Shown here piece after piece: positions 23,023-35,885 of a stretch of DNA of 64,000 nucleotides; position 1 is the stretch's first letter, and each line of letters begins with the position of its first letter. Under the pieces are notes generated by a model that ran no database searches, was not told the origin of the DNA, and worked only from the letters and a program-made list of their open reading frames with translations. Origin of the DNA: Galeopsis tetrahit. Taxonomy: Eukaryota; Streptophyta; Magnoliopsida; Lamiales; Lamiaceae. Both the position numbers and the translations under genes were made by a program. The stretch spans positions 18,598,066 through 18,662,065 of the forward strand of contig OY776124.1 of the NCBI GenBank assembly GCA_963675135.1, given 5' to 3'.

Positions 23023-23147
23023 AGGGGTTCAAAGACCACTGCTGCTGAACATTTAAATTGAATTTCAAAAACTCACTTTATTTCTGTGGTCACTGAACTG
23101 ATCCAAATTTCTGAAAAATCTACTTGTATGTTCCTTTGTCTATAAAA

Positions 23148-25616
23148 ATGGCTAACAATGCAGTTCCAGGAGATGCTGTCAACACCATCAACAACATGGG
23201 TCCAAACCAAGTCAATCATATTTCTCATCACAAGTTGCCAATGTTCTCAATTGAGAATTATGATTTCTGGAAGATCAGGATGAGAGCACATCTTGCCTGC
23301 CAGCATGATGAAATGCTCAAAGTCATCACTAGAGGACCATTCACCTTCACCAAGCTCAATCCCAAGGTCACTGATGCTCAAAAAGCAGACCCAAGGGAGC
23401 TTTTGCCAAAAGATGAGGATGAGCTGACAGCAGAAGAGAGAAAAAGGCACAATCTGAACTACATTGCCATGAACACCCTGTACCAGACTATTCCAGATGC
23501 AGTGATGGGAAGAGTGTATCACTGCACCACAACAAAGGAGATCTGGGATACCCTAGCACTTATGTGTGAAGGTACCCAAAAGATAAAGGAAAACAAGCTT
23601 CAAGTGGCTATCCAAAAGTATGAGCAATTCACTATGGAGCCAAATGAAACTATTGATCATCTTGATGGCAGATTCACTGACATCATGAATGAGATGAATT
23701 CTTTGGGCAAGTTCTATGCCAAAAGAGAAGTTGCCTTGAAGATTCTGAGAAGTCTCACATCAAAGTGGGACATATATTCTGTCATGATGCAAAATACCAG
23801 CAATCTTGACAATATGCCAATGCAACAAGTATTCTCGGAACTCAAAGCATATGAGTTTGATCTCAACAGAAAGAAGGTGCATGATGAGCCATCTTCCTCA
23901 AGCAAAGGTGTTGTCTTCAAAGCCACTGAAACAGAGAAGAAAAATACTCAAAGATCTTCTCAATCTGTTTCAAAATCTGAAATGAAGGAGAAGCTGGCAC
24001 TCATGGCAAGGAGATTTGAGAAGCTCAACTCCAGATTTGGTAGATACAAGAAGTTCTACCAAGACAACAGAACCAGAAGGAGATTCAGTTCTCCTGACAA
24101 CAAATCAGAGGACAAAGTCTTTGATGAAAAGAAAGAAGACAGATATGCTGATAAAAAGAAGTACAGTAAAGGTGAACCATCATCATCAAGAAGGAAGGAG
24201 TCCTCAAGCAAGAGAAATGATGATGAAGATGTGTGCTACAACTGCCAGAAAAATGGTCACTTTCAGTATGATTGTCCTGACCTAAGTGCCAAAGAAAGAA
24301 AAGAAAGGCAAAACAAAAGAGACAAGAGGATGAACAACAAGAAGGCCATGGTAGCTGGAGAATCAGTAAGTGAAGAGAGTGTCTACTCTTCTGATGATGG
24401 ACTGTTCTCCAACAGTGACAGTGATGATGACTGCCAAATGGCATTTGAAAATGAAGAGGTATGTTCATCTTCCAATCTTTCAATTAACACACATGAATCT
24501 AGTGAAATCCACCTTGACTTTGAAAAGTTGTTAGAAGATTTCACCAGAATACAAGAAGTATGCAATATGGCATTGAGAGAAAATGAACAGTTGAGGTCCA
24601 AAAGTAAAATCTCCAATCTTCCTGAATCTGAGGTTGACATTAAATCAACTGAGTTGTATCAGCAGATTGTGAGAGAACATGGAGAAATGTCTCTCAAAGT
24701 CTCTGAACAACAAAAGCTGATTGATGAACAAACTCTGACTCTAAGGAAAAAGGATTTTGACTTTAGAACTCTTCAAGCTAAATTTGACAATCTCTCAAAT
24801 GAATTTGATACTCTAAAAATTAGTGAGGGAAGCTTAAAAATGAAAATGTCTGCCTTGAACAAATCTGCTAAGGCAATAGAGGAAATTCAAAGGTTTCAAA
24901 GACCATTTGCTCAAAAGGGTGGATTAGGCTATAATCCATTTGAACCCTCACCTGGTCTTAGTATTGCCTCCTCAAGCAATTCTAAGATGACTTTTGTAAG
25001 ATCAGTGGCACAACAAAATGAAATGGAAGTAAATCAACCACTGATCAAGGATAAGGGTAAAGGAATTTTTATACCAACTCAAGTGAACAATGTCCCTAAA
25101 CCCATACCTAAGGAAAAGGTTAAAGGCATTTCTTACAGGAGAAATGAGGTTCAGAAAGGTAGAACCAATGGAAGGTCAACCTATCTGAATTCTCATCAGA
25201 AGAGTTGTCCAAAATCTGTTCAGAAAAGGCCAACTCAAATGAGGCAACCTCAACTGAATGGATTGAGGCCCAACCCCTCTGACAGGTATAAAACCTTCAG
25301 GAAGCCTGAACCTTACTTGACAAAAGGAAAAGGCCATCCAAAATCCTATCCTCAAAAGTCTTACCAAGCTGCACCCATGTCTAGTAACTTCAGGAGGAAT
25401 GTCCCAAAGAAATTCACCAACTCTCCTGAACCTTACAAGACCAACACTTATACACAGAAGGCACCCAAGACATTTAAGGGTCAAACTGTGTATGTAGATG
25501 TAAATGGAAACCAAGTCAGTCACTTTGAGTCAATCAGAGTAATCAGGCAGATTTGGGTTCCAAAAGGTACAGCTAACCCTCTAGGACCCAACACTCAAAG
25601 GGTACCTAAATTTTGA
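23148..25616 (+). CDS. Sirevirus 2 gag
   Basis: An intact frame of about 822 codons. ATG 23148 (MANNAVPGDAVNT, context AAAAATGGC) is preferred over upstream non-ATG possibilities. The N-terminal UBN2 gag domain runs about 23230-23870 (NYDFWKIRMRAHLACQ, TKEIWDTLALMCEGT). It is followed by a basic region, a CCHC knuckle CYNCQKNGHFQYDC at about 24235-24276, an acidic Ser/Asp stretch, a coiled-coil-like region (24500-24870) and a basic Pro-rich tail ending RVPKF. It is much larger than gag of ordinary Copia elements, as usual for Sireviruses. No stops. It overlaps the -1 pol frame by a few bases (25610-25616). Confidence 0.95.
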   Translation: MANNAVPGDAVNTINNMGPNQVNHISHHKLPMFSIENYDFWKIRMRAHLACQHDEMLKVITRGPFTFTKLNPKVTDAQKADPRELLPKDEDELTAEERKRHNLNYIAMNTLYQTIPDAVMGRVYHCTTTKEIWDTLALMCEGTQKIKENKLQVAIQKYEQFTMEPNETIDHLDGRFTDIMNEMNSLGKFYAKREVALKILRSLTSKWDIYSVMMQNTSNLDNMPMQQVFSELKAYEFDLNRKKVHDEPSSSSKGVVFKATETEKKNTQRSSQSVSKSEMKEKLALMARRFEKLNSRFGRYKKFYQDNRTRRRFSSPDNKSEDKVFDEKKEDRYADKKKYSKGEPSSSRRKESSSKRNDDEDVCYNCQKNGHFQYDCPDLSAKERKERQNKRDKRMNNKKAMVAGESVSEESVYSSDDGLFSNSDSDDDCQMAFENEEVCSSSNLSINTHESSEIHLDFEKLLEDFTRIQEVCNMALRENEQLRSKSKISNLPESEVDIKSTELYQQIVREHGEMSLKVSEQQKLIDEQTLTLRKKDFDFRTLQAKFDNLSNEFDTLKISEGSLKMKMSALNKSAKAIEEIQRFQRPFAQKGGLGYNPFEPSPGLSIASSSNSKMTFVRSVAQQNEMEVNQPLIKDKGKGIFIPTQVNNVPKPIPKEKVKGISYRRNEVQKGRTNGRSTYLNSHQKSCPKSVQKRPTQMRQPQLNGLRPNPSDRYKTFRKPEPYLTKGKGHPKSYPQKSYQAAPMSSNFRRNVPKKFTNSPEPYKTNTYTQKAPKTFKGQTVYVDVNGNQVSHFESIRVIRQIWVPKGTANPLGPNTQRVPKF

Positions 25617-27292
25617 CTTTGCGGGGCTGTAAGGACCACAAGAAGAAGAGAAGCATCAACAAGAAAACAGCATGGTACTTGGACAGTGGATGTTCAAGAC
25701 ACATGACTGGGAACAAAGAGCTTCTCTCAGAATTTATAGAAAAAGATGGTCCTTCAGTAACCTTTGGAGACAGCTCTCAAGGAATCACAAGAGGCTATGG
25801 TACATTAAACATTGGTAGTGTCAAAATTACTGATGTCTCATATGTCCTAGGCCTAAAATACAACTTGCTGTCTATAAGTCAAATTTGTGATAAATGATAT
25901 AGTGTTGAATTTGCACCAAATGAATGTATTATCAAAAATAATTCAACACAACAGGTGCTACTAACAGGGGTGAGAAAGGGAAATGTTTATTTTGCAGATT
26001 GGAGCAAAACCCCTGAAGCAGTTTGTCTTGTTGCCAAAAGCACAAATGAGCAAAGCTGGCTCTGGCACAAGAGATTGAATCATCTGAATTTCAAAACCAT
26101 CAACAAGATTGCAAGAAACTCTCTAGTCAAAGGGCTGCCTAATCAGGTGTTCACCAAAGAACACATATGCCAGCCATGTCAGGAAGGAAAGCAGATCAAA
26201 GCTTCATTCAAAGGAAAACCTGTCATCTCAACTGAGAGAGTTCTTCAACTACTGCATATGGATTTATTTGGTCCAATTATCCCAGTAAGTCTAAATGGAA
26301 GAAAATATGCATTAGTTGTTGTTGATGATTTTTCCAGGTACACTTGGGTAGTATTCTTGCTGAACAAAAAGGAGACCCAAGTCAAGCTACCTGAATTAAT
26401 GATGAGATTGAGCAATGAAAAGGGCCTAAGTATTGTCAAGATTAGATCTGACAAAGGCACTGAATTCATAAACTTATACATCAATGAGTACTGCAGCAAG
26501 AATGACATCACTCATGAGACCTCAGCAGCAAGAACACCTCAACAAAATGGGGTTGCTGAAAGAAGGAACAGAACCTTGAAAGAGGCAGCAAGAACATTGA
26601 TTGTTGAATCCAAATTGACTAAAAGGTTCTGGGCTGAAGCCATTAGCACTGCATGTCACACTCAAAACAGGTCCTTAATCACCAAAGGACAAGGTAAAAC
26701 CCCATATCAAATATGGAAAGGTAGATTGCCCACTGTTGCTTATTTTCACATATTTGGTTGTAAGTGTTTCATTCATAATAATGAGAAAGAGCAATTGAAA
26801 GCTTTTGATAGCAAAGCTGATGAAGGAATATTTGTTGGATATTCACAAATCAGCAAAGCTTACAGAGTCTACAATTGCAAAACCCTTATTGTGGAAGAAA
26901 CACCTCATGTTGTGTTTGATGAATCTGTTAATGAGTTCAGGGATAGAAACCTGAATATTGATGAGATAACACAAAGAACAACCAGACTAAGGCTTCAAGG
27001 CAAGGAAACAGTGTTTGTAGATGTTGCCCAGCCTGAACTTCATGAAAATCAAAAACTAGACAACCTACCTGATGACAATCAACCAGAAGCCAACCAACCT
27101 GAAGGTGATATTGAACTGACTGACCCAATCCCAGTTCAAAACCAGGTAATAACTACCAATGAAGAAGCAGGCAATGCTGAGGTAGTTAATGGATCCAATA
27201 TTCAAGGGGGAACCAATGAAAATGTCAACTTATCTAACAATGAGGACAATACCCCTGAATATGATCCTGAGCTTGATCCTTCAATTAACTTT

Positions 27293-27297
27293 CCTGA
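27293..27297. repeat. Target-site duplication of solo LTR, left copy
   Basis: CCTGA, repeated at 28746-28750. Confidence 0.93.
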
Positions 27298-28745
27298 TGT
27301 TGGTCCCTGAACGAGTAGTGAATGGGATTAAAGTCTAGAGGGGAGGGGTGAATAGACTTTAAAACTTTTTCAAGCGAGTTGGGAACCTCTTCTGATTGCT
27401 ATGTCAACTAAACTACAAGTCTGCTGGTCCAGATGACTATAATGAAGAGGTTGTATGCGGAATTATGGTAGGCCTTGATTAGACTCGTTCTTATAGTTTC
27501 TTAAGAAAGTGTTAACTTGTTTTCTTTAATGAAAGTACTCAGCTGATGCTGGTTTGAAAGTTGTGGCCTTGTTTTGAAGAACGTTAAAATCACAGTATGC
27601 ACTATATAATAGTTAATGAAATGACAGAATGTAAAGTGCAGTAAGTAAATAACACCAGGTTTATAGTGGTTCGGATATACGATCCTACGTCCACTCTCAC
27701 GTCCTAACGTGATGTTTAATCCCTTTAATTTACCACAAATTACAAGGGTCTTGACCTTTATAGTCCCAAGGATAGGACTTTGAGATCTGAGCCGTCCTAA
27801 CAGCTACGGTCTCCACAAGTGATTGTAAGCACTTGCACTTTGAGGGTTTCAAAAACTTTAACCTTTCGGAGAGGGTTTGGGGTTTTTGAAGTGTATCCAA
27901 CTAATGGTTCAAGCTTATAAATTGCTTAACCACTATGCCTAAAACAATTGATATACAATATGAACAGGTTTCAGGTTCTTATGGGTTGGATAGAAATCAC
28001 TTAAGAGCTAAAAGTATTCTAATGCTTTCTGGGCTCTTGGAGAATTCTTAAAACAGTATGACTTTTGTTTGATTGCTTGCTTAGCTTGTTGAATTCTCTC
28101 GATGTGATCTCTCTTTTGTGATTTCTCATCCTCTTGTATTTATAATGGAGATTGCTTGCAACTAGCCGTTGGAGTTGACTAGCCGTTGGGACAATCTTTC
28201 CATATGTGGCCTGATTCCTTGATTTCACCTGCTTGATTGCTCCAATCCTGGGATCATGTCAATCTTCTAAATAAGGTAGGTCTTCATTTGAATTGCAAGA
28301 TGACTTTGGGAATCAGCCGAGTCTTGGAAGAGAACATAGTCTTCTGATCTGTACTACTAGTCTTCTGACTACTCTTCTGGCCTTAGGTCTTCTGTCTTCT
28401 GATATCAGTCGAGTAGCACTCGTCTGATCTGTGAATAATTTGTGCTGCTTTAGGCCATCTTCAATATTTGACTCCATCAGTCAAGTAGGTATACAAGCAC
28501 CTTACTTAACTGGCCTTCAAGGATCTTCTAGTCTTCATGTCTTCTACTCTTCTCATCTTAAGGGAGCGCATGTAAGCCGGGACTGTGCTAATCAGCTGAT
28601 ATCTATACAGTTGATCACACAAGACTAGTCTAAGCTGATCTATACAAAGTCAGCTGATCCTATTACATTTATAAACTCTAAGTGTTTTGGCCATCAAAAC
28701 TATTCTAACATCAAGTGGGGCTTAGGGTGAATTTACATCCCAACA
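27298..28745 (-). mobile_element. Solo Sirevirus LTR inside Sirevirus 2 pol
   Basis: A 1,448-bp LTR on the minus strand. It starts (minus) TGTTGGGATG at 28745 and ends GGGACCAACA at 27298, with perfect CCTGA duplications. No internal element sequence remains, so it is a solo LTR left by LTR-LTR recombination. It contains the AGTCTATTCACCCCTCC block near its end and a GTGAGAGTGGACGTAGG motif, like the outer LTR and Sirevirus 1. Confidence 0.95.
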
Positions 28746-28750
28746 CCTGA
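28746..28750. repeat. Target-site duplication of solo LTR, right copy
   Basis: CCTGA, matching 27293-27297. Confidence 0.93.
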
Positions 28751-30461
28751 ATTTAATGAATCTAGTGATCCAACCTCAGATGAGGACAATCCTCCTGAAA
28801 GGATCAGGTCTAGAAGGACTTGGTTGCATGACCACCCAACTAGCCTGATACTTGGTAATCCAAGTGAAGGGATCAAAACTAGAAGATTTCATGGAGAAAG
28901 TGCACTGTTTTGTTGTTTTCTTTCAGAACAGCAACCAAAAGACATTGAGGAAGCACTACAAGACACCAACTGGATCATAGCCATGCAAGAAGAGCTGAAC
29001 CAGTTTACCAGAAATGAAGTATGGGAGCTGGTAGATACGCCAACTCATCAAGATGTCATTGGAACTAAATGGGTGTTCAAAAATAAGAAAAATGAAAATG
29101 ACATCATTGTGAGAAACAAAGCAAGACTGGTGGCCAAAGGATATTGTCAATCTGAAGGGATTGATTATGATGAGACTTTTGCTCCAGTGGCCAGACTTGA
29201 GGCAATCAGACTCTTCTTAGCATATGCAGCTCACATGAGATTCAAGGTGTATCAAATGGATGTGAAGAGTGCATTTCACAATGGGGTGCTCAAAGAAGAA
29301 GTATATGTTGAACAGCCCCCAGGATTTGAAGAAGGAGACAAGGTGTACAGATTGAAGAAAGCCCTCTATGACTTAAAGCAAGCTCCAAGAGCTTGGTATG
29401 ACACCTTATCACAGTTTCTTCTAGATCATGGTTTTGTCAAAGGCACTGTTGACAGAACTTTGTTCAGAATCTGTGAAGGAGATGATATTTTGTTAGTCCA
29501 AATCTATGTGGATGACATTATATTTGGATCTCCAAATGAGAAGTTGTGTGAGAAGTTCTCCAAACTCATGCAAAGCAAATTTGAGATGTCCATGATGGGA
29601 TTGATGAATTTCTTCTTAGGACTTCAAGTCACACAGTCTAAGAAAGGAATTTTCATCAATCAGGCCAAGTATACAAGGGACATGATCAAGAAATTTGGAT
29701 GTGCTACAAGCAAGCCAGTCAGAATTCCTATGAATACTAACTGGAAAATGGATCCTGATGAAAGTGGAGAATCAACAAACTCCACTAACTACAGAGGAAT
29801 CATAGGATCCTTGCTATATCTCACTGCAAGCAGGCCTGATATTACATTTGTAGTTGGAGTATGTGCAAGATTTCAAGCTAATCCAAAGAAGAGCCATCTT
29901 GATGCTGCCAAGAGAATTCTAAGATATCTCAAGGGATCTGAGAATCTTGGATTATGGTATCCAGCTGATGACAACATTGAGCTCACTGGATATTCAGATG
30001 CAGACTATGGAGGATGTAGAATTGACAGGAAATCCACCTCTGGAACTTGTCAATTCTTGGGCAGCAAGCTTATCTCATGGTTCTCCAAGAAGCAAAATAC
30101 AGTTGCAACTTCAACAACTGAAGCAGAATATGTAGCAGCTGGAAGTTGTTGTGCTCAGATACTTTGGCTCAGGCAACAATTGAGAGATTACAAAGTAATC
30201 TAAAATGAAGTGCCAATATTATGTGACAACAATAGTGCAATTGCTATCTCACAGAATCCAGTGCTCCACACCAGATGCAAGCATGTTGATATCAAGCATC
30301 ATTTTATAAGGGATCATGTGGAAAAGAAGGATATCAAGCTTGTCAAAATTCACACTGATAAGCAAAAAGCTGATATCTTGACTAAACCATTGGCTGAAGC
30401 AAGGTTCTTGGAACTTTCAGCTGAATTGGGGTTACTTGATCCAGGAAAGATGGAGGCATGA

Positions 30462-31131
30462 TGAAAGAAAGCTCAAATGAAGGGGAAAGTTCATTAAGTT
30501 GAACTTCAGCAAGGTTGACCAACTTCACTGAAGCAGCTTGCCAAAAAGGGAAACTCAGCAAAGTTGTCCTTATGATGTTCAGCAATGTTGGTCAGGAGCT
30601 TTGTCCTAGTGGGACCCAGTCAGCAACATTGGGACCCACTCAGGCATGTTAGTCAGACAGGTTGACCAAGAGAGCAGTCAAAACACATCTCAGGATGTTT
30701 GTCCGAATTAATTGGATAATTATTGCTATTTTTAGCATTGATTAGACATTTAAAAGGTTTCTTGGTCTAAGAGTAGGCCATTTTAGGATGGCGTGTACTA
30801 TGAAGATCTTTGCCCCCAAAATGGCAAATCAGCATTAAATGCAAAATCTTAATTAAGATTTCATGAATTCTTGAGCCATCATCAAGGCCATTGATTTGCA
30901 TTAAAACTCCATCAAACCGCCGAAAGCCCACTACTCCACTATATCCAATTGGTTCTTCATAATTACCCAATGTTATTATTTATTAACCAACGGTTAATAA
31001 ATCCCACTCATATATAAACTCCTCGATTTTTACTTTCTTCCTCACGCACTCATAATTTCAAACTAAGTTCTTTTGAAAAACTCTCAACCTGCAACTTTTC
31101 TCCAAAACCATTCTATCTCTCAAAATTATCC
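30462..31131 (+). other. Sirevirus 2 spacer between pol and ORF3
   Basis: About 670 bp without a coding frame. Purine tracts AGGGGAAAG (near 30481) and AAAAAGGGAAA (near 30543) resemble decayed PPT copies. TATATAAA at about 31012-31019 lies roughly 115 bp before the ORF3 start and could be a TATA box for it; this is conjecture. Confidence 0.5.
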
Positions 31132-34100
31132 ATGGCTCCCAAAATTAAGAGAGAAGAACTTGTAGATTTCAATGACTCCTCCTTGGAAATTGATTTCTCC
31201 TATCTCAGCAATCCAAACTCACTTTGGTTTGAAAAACTAGTTGCCTTTGATAGCCCAGACACTGAAGTCCATCAAGTCCTCCAATGGCTAAGGGAGGCTG
31301 GGCTAGAAAAATTCTTAGGCACCAAGCCAGATTCCTGCCTGAACTCCTTCATGGCTGAATTCTTTGCCCATCTCAGATGGAAGGGCAAGAAGGGAGATGT
31401 GTGCACTAAGCTCACATATGCTGAAGAAGATGAAGAAGAAGAAAGTCAACATACCATCATCTTCACTGCAGAGGATTTAGATGCTAGCTTTGGGCTACCA
31501 TCAGAGGGCCAGAATCCTAAAATCTACAAGGAAGGGGATGATCAGGAGTTCTACTTTCCATGGATGCTTACACCCAAAAAGCTAGTAAGTGCTCAAAACA
31601 AGAATACTCTAAAGTCAGTGTTTAGGCACTTGTTTGATTGTGTAGTGAAGAGTTTGTTAAGCCACTCTGGGAGTGTTGAACAAATAAGTATGCCTAAGTT
31701 GAGAGTAATGGCTGCTGTGATTGACTCTGCTGAGAAGAGAGTCAAGTTTGACTGGAAAAGCTTTATCTTGGACAAGATGATGAATGAGAAGTTCAAGTTT
31801 AAGGAGGTGAAACACCACAAGGTGGTGGTTGATGGAAGACTTCAGTTCTGCACAAGAGCCAGCCTGCTCTTAGAAAGATTTGCACATTATACCCACCTCC
31901 AAGCCAAGCCAAAGCCTTTTCCAGCTTAAAAGGTGATGTTTAGAAAGCTGTCTTCTAAGACAGAAAAGAGGAAGTAGGATGCAGCTTCAAAGAAAGCAGG
32001 TGCTGTTGTACCCACAACCAGAACTTCTCCAAGAAAAAGAAGAGCTCAACCACCAAAAGCTCAGCCAAAGATGAAGAAGATGAAGAAGATTCTGAGTGAA
32101 TCTCCCCCAGAAAGCCAGTCAAGAAGTGGAGGAGCCACTTCTGAAGAGATTGAAAAGGTTGCTGAAGAAGGAGTCAATCCTCCTGAAGAAAGTGAAGAAG
32201 TCAGAGAGGTTGTCCCCTTGCAACCTGAGTCTGTAACAGAGTTTAGGGACCTTGATAAGCCAACAAGGTCAGAAAGAAGAAGAAGAATCATCAAAACTTC
32301 TGAGAAGCAGAAGTTGATGGAAGAGGAGAAGAAAAAGAAGGAATTTTTCAAGGAGATTAGACAAGCAAGTAGGTCTAACTCCAAGTCCAAATCAAAGCCC
32401 AACAGCCCTGAAGCCAACTCTCCTGATATTCAATCTCAAAGAATATCTCCATCAAGGCATGAAGAAGAGGAGTGCAAGACTCCTGAAGATGCCCCAATCA
32501 TTGCAAAGAAAGTTTACTCTCCTGAAGGTGCTCCTGATAGAACAGGAATTGATGTGTTAGCTGATTTAGCTGACATTGAAGATAGGCCATTCTCCCCCCT
32601 TGATCCCAGACTTTTGTCTTACACCAAGCTTCTTGAAACTGCTCTTCGAGAAGGTGATCAACTTACTCTCCCACCCATTCCAGTCATTCCAATTACCTCT
32701 TCAGGAACATTGCTCTCAAAAGCACCTGAATCCCAACTTGTTTTAAGCTCTTCTGAACCCAACCCTTCTGAACCCAACCTACCTGAATCCCAATCCAACC
32801 CTCCTGAATCCCAATCCAACCCTCCTGAATCCCAAGCCAACTCTTCTGGAGATGAAAGTGGTGAAGAGTACACCTATGAGGGGATGCTGAGGCAGATTGC
32901 CAAAGCCAATGTGGATGAATTATATCCAGGGTTGAAGGATTATCCTAGGCTGCAACAACAGTTCTATGATCTCAGAGCTCTTGTTGAGATCAAGGATAGG
33001 ACTATGGTGGAAATAGCTCAGGCTATTCAGGATAAAGGAGCAAGCTGGTGGCAGGTTGAAGAGAACAGGCTCTTGCACTTTGCAAATGTGAAGAAATCCA
33101 GTGTGTTGACCACTGAGGCCTTGTTCTGCACCATTGTTCATGAGAAGGTGCTTGCTGAGAGAGAAAGAATTGCACAGGGACTCAGGCACCCTGATAGTCC
33201 ATCTGATGATGATAACACAAATCCCAACCCTCCAGGCCTCAACTCTGCTCAGGTACATTACTTGACCTATCATTTTGTTAAGGACTCTGACCATTCAGAG
33301 GAGTTGACCAAAGAAGGTGACTCAGTCAAAGATGCATTGGCCAAGGATGGTTCTTCTGAACCTGAGGCACAGCTTGACAATGTTGAGACTTCCACGGGAG
33401 AAGCTAGTTTGGCTAAAGCCTCATCAATGTCAGGACAGTTGGACATTGACCAGCCTTTAGTCATTCAGGATGACTCAGTGGCCTTGGGATGCCCAAGCAC
33501 TGTGATCTCCCAACAACTGCCCTCTGTGGATCCTGTTGAGGATATGGAGGTGTCAGGTTTAGGAAAAGAAGGAGTTGAAAAGGCAAATAGTGATGAAAAA
33601 TCAGAGGGAGGAGGTGGGGATTGTGTAATTACAGGTTCCCTGAGTGCACCAATCATAGAGGGAGATGAAGTAGAAATATTGGGTGCAGCCCAATATGAGA
33701 GTCAGGCAATTCTTCAAGTCAAATCCGAACTTGATGAATCCCTTGGTGAAAGGAGGCCTGATTCTCCAGTGAATGTGAGCTTATCTATTGAAAATGAAGA
33801 AAAGAAAGAAGTTGAAAATGAGAGTATAGGTGCTGATGAATCAGGCCTATTGGGAGATAAAAAGAATGAGGGTGTTGAGGGAGTTTTTGCTAACACTCTT
33901 AGTTTTGCAGATTCAGTAGCTGTCACCATTGAGCAAATTTTTGCAGATGCCTCTCTTACAGAAATCCCAGTTGATGCTGACATTGACCCAGAAGCAGTCT
34001 CAGCAAATGTGTCCACCTTAAACAAGATCTACATTGAGCAAGCAAATGCAACTGAGGCTAGCTTGCAAATTGCATCAAAAACTGCAACATCCATTGAGCA

Positions 34101-34776
34101 ACAGTCAGAGAAGTTGGATACTTTGGTCAGGGAAGTTGAGAAAGCTCATGCTGCAACAGTAGACACCCTAGATGACCAAGGCAAAACTCTTGCCTCTGTG
34201 GAGATGAGGCTTACTGGCTCAGAGGAAGTAATCTTGCCAACACTGGATGCAAGGATTTGTGGTGTTGAAACTGGACTACAAACAGTTTCAACAGAGGTAA
34301 CAAAGGCAAAGGAGGAGATGGTGAAGTTCACAAAATCTGTGCAGAAAGAGCAGAAAGGCCTCAAATATTTGTACAAGCATAATGTGAGAGCCTTGAGAAG
34401 GACAATCAAAGATGCATTAAGGCAAAGGACTGCTGCACAGAGAAAGAAAGCTGAAGAATTGAAAGCTGCAATGGTGAAAGAGGCTGCAGAGAAGTTCACT
34501 GTTGAACTTATGGCCAAAGTGTCTGATCATGTTGTGGCCAACCTCACTGATCAACTTCAGGCCAAACTTGATTAATCACTGAAAGCCACTTTAGATGCTA
34601 TTGTTGCTCAAAAGATGAAACCTGTTCACACATTCCTGAGCATGGCAGATGACAAAATGCAAAACATCCATGATGAGAATGTCTATTTGCGGCAGGAGTT
34701 GAAGTCCCTCACTCATGCTCACTCACATCTCTCTGTCACTATAAGTGACTTGAAGCCCCATTGTTTTGATAATGCC

Positions 34777-34790
34777 AAAAAGGGGGAAAG
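34777..34790 (+). promoter_or_regulatory. PPT-like tract inside ORF3 of Sirevirus 2
   Basis: AAAAAGGGGGAAAG preceded by GATAATGCC, which resembles the sequence before the true PPT (GGCATCATC then AAAAAGGGGG at 38911). It is in a similar part of the ORF as the tract at 13953. Confidence 0.5.
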
Positions 34791-35872
34791 AGAGAGAGCT
34801 AGGGCAAAGGGAACCTTGGTTATTGGTGAATCCAAAGGAAAGGAGAAGGTCCCTGATGTTGAGGAGGAGGCAGTAGAAGACATTGGGAAAGGCAAAGGCC
34901 CAATGAACATTGAAAACTTGACTGAAGAAGAGCAAATTCAAATTGTTGTCAAGGAATCTATGATGTCAGCCATGGAAAGTCAGGCAAGGAGACTTCAAAG
35001 GCCTGGTGGTGAGTCTGCAGGACTTGACCCCAAAGAAAAGGTTGTTAAAGTAAGGGGGAAAGCGACAAGAGCTTCTGAAAGAAAAATGAAGGAATTGCAA
35101 GCCTTCAATGAATTCCCAACCAGCCTAACTCTGCCATCAGAATTTCAGTCTGAAGAATCAACTCCAGTAAGGAAATCCAAGAGGATGAAGAAAGCAGCCA
35201 AGATGCCTGCTATTGAAGAAGAAGAAGTTGAAGAAGTTGAACAAGACAGAGAGCCTGAAGTTCCTGTGCCCAAGCTTGCTGATGATCCTTCTAAGCTGTT
35301 TGAAGAAGGATTTGGAAAGGATCCAGAGACACGGGAGAAGCTAGCTCTTCTAAGAGCTAAAGAGAGAATGGATCAGTTGGTTGAGGCCAACAAGGCAAGA
35401 GATGGAAGGAGGGCAAACTTCAAAGCTCCAAGAAGGAGGGCTTCTTACAGAAAGCTCAAGCCACAAATGCTGCAAAGATGGGACACTCAGTACCCTCACC
35501 ATGATAAGTGGGTTCCAATCTCACTGAATGATGCATGGGAGGAGGCCAAGAGAAGTTTTGTATATGACTTTTATGTCATTGGAAAGTGGCTTGAAGAGAG
35601 TGTAGATGAAGTTTTTGTGCAGTTTATGTTTGAGAACCATAGGGACCTCTACCAAAAGCTGCTTGCAGCAGCTGAGATGGCCAGAGTTGAATTCAAGGCC
35701 CCTGGTCCTATTCTGTACATGCCTCCTAAGTTCAATGGGAACTTAATTGATGAGGGAAAGATACTGGAAGAATTCATCAACATCATGAGGATGGAGAAGT
35801 TGAAGCCTGGCCCTAAAGGAACCAACAAAGAGATCAGGGAATTGAAGAAAAGAGTATGGGTTCAGTATGGCA

Positions 35873-35885
35873 TTGCTCCTCAAGA
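35873..35885. repeat. Target-site duplication of LINE B, left copy
   Basis: TTGCTCCTCAAGA, 13 bp, repeated at 38581-38593. Confidence 0.92.

Larger units (their letters stand above)
25613..30461 (+). pseudogene. Sirevirus 2 pol, split by solo LTR and two stops
   Basis: Frame -1 to gag. Protease (AWYLDSGCSRHMTG, catalytic Asp kept), then TGA at 25895-25897 where Sirevirus 1 has Gly. The integrase zinc motif and core follow (LLHMDLFGP, IRSDKGTEF, PQQNGVAERRN) up to about 27297, where a solo LTR with CCTGA duplications interrupts. Pol resumes at 28746 with RT (YVDDIIFGS) and RNase H (GYSDADYGG, TTEAEYVAAG, LCDNNSA). A TAA at 30201-30203 breaks RNase H where Sirevirus 1 has Glu. Two unusual residues sit in conserved RT motifs: His in SAFHNG (normally SAFLNG) and Asp in ALYDLKQAPRAW (normally LYGLKQ). 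This copy cannot make a complete Pol. Confidence 0.93.
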
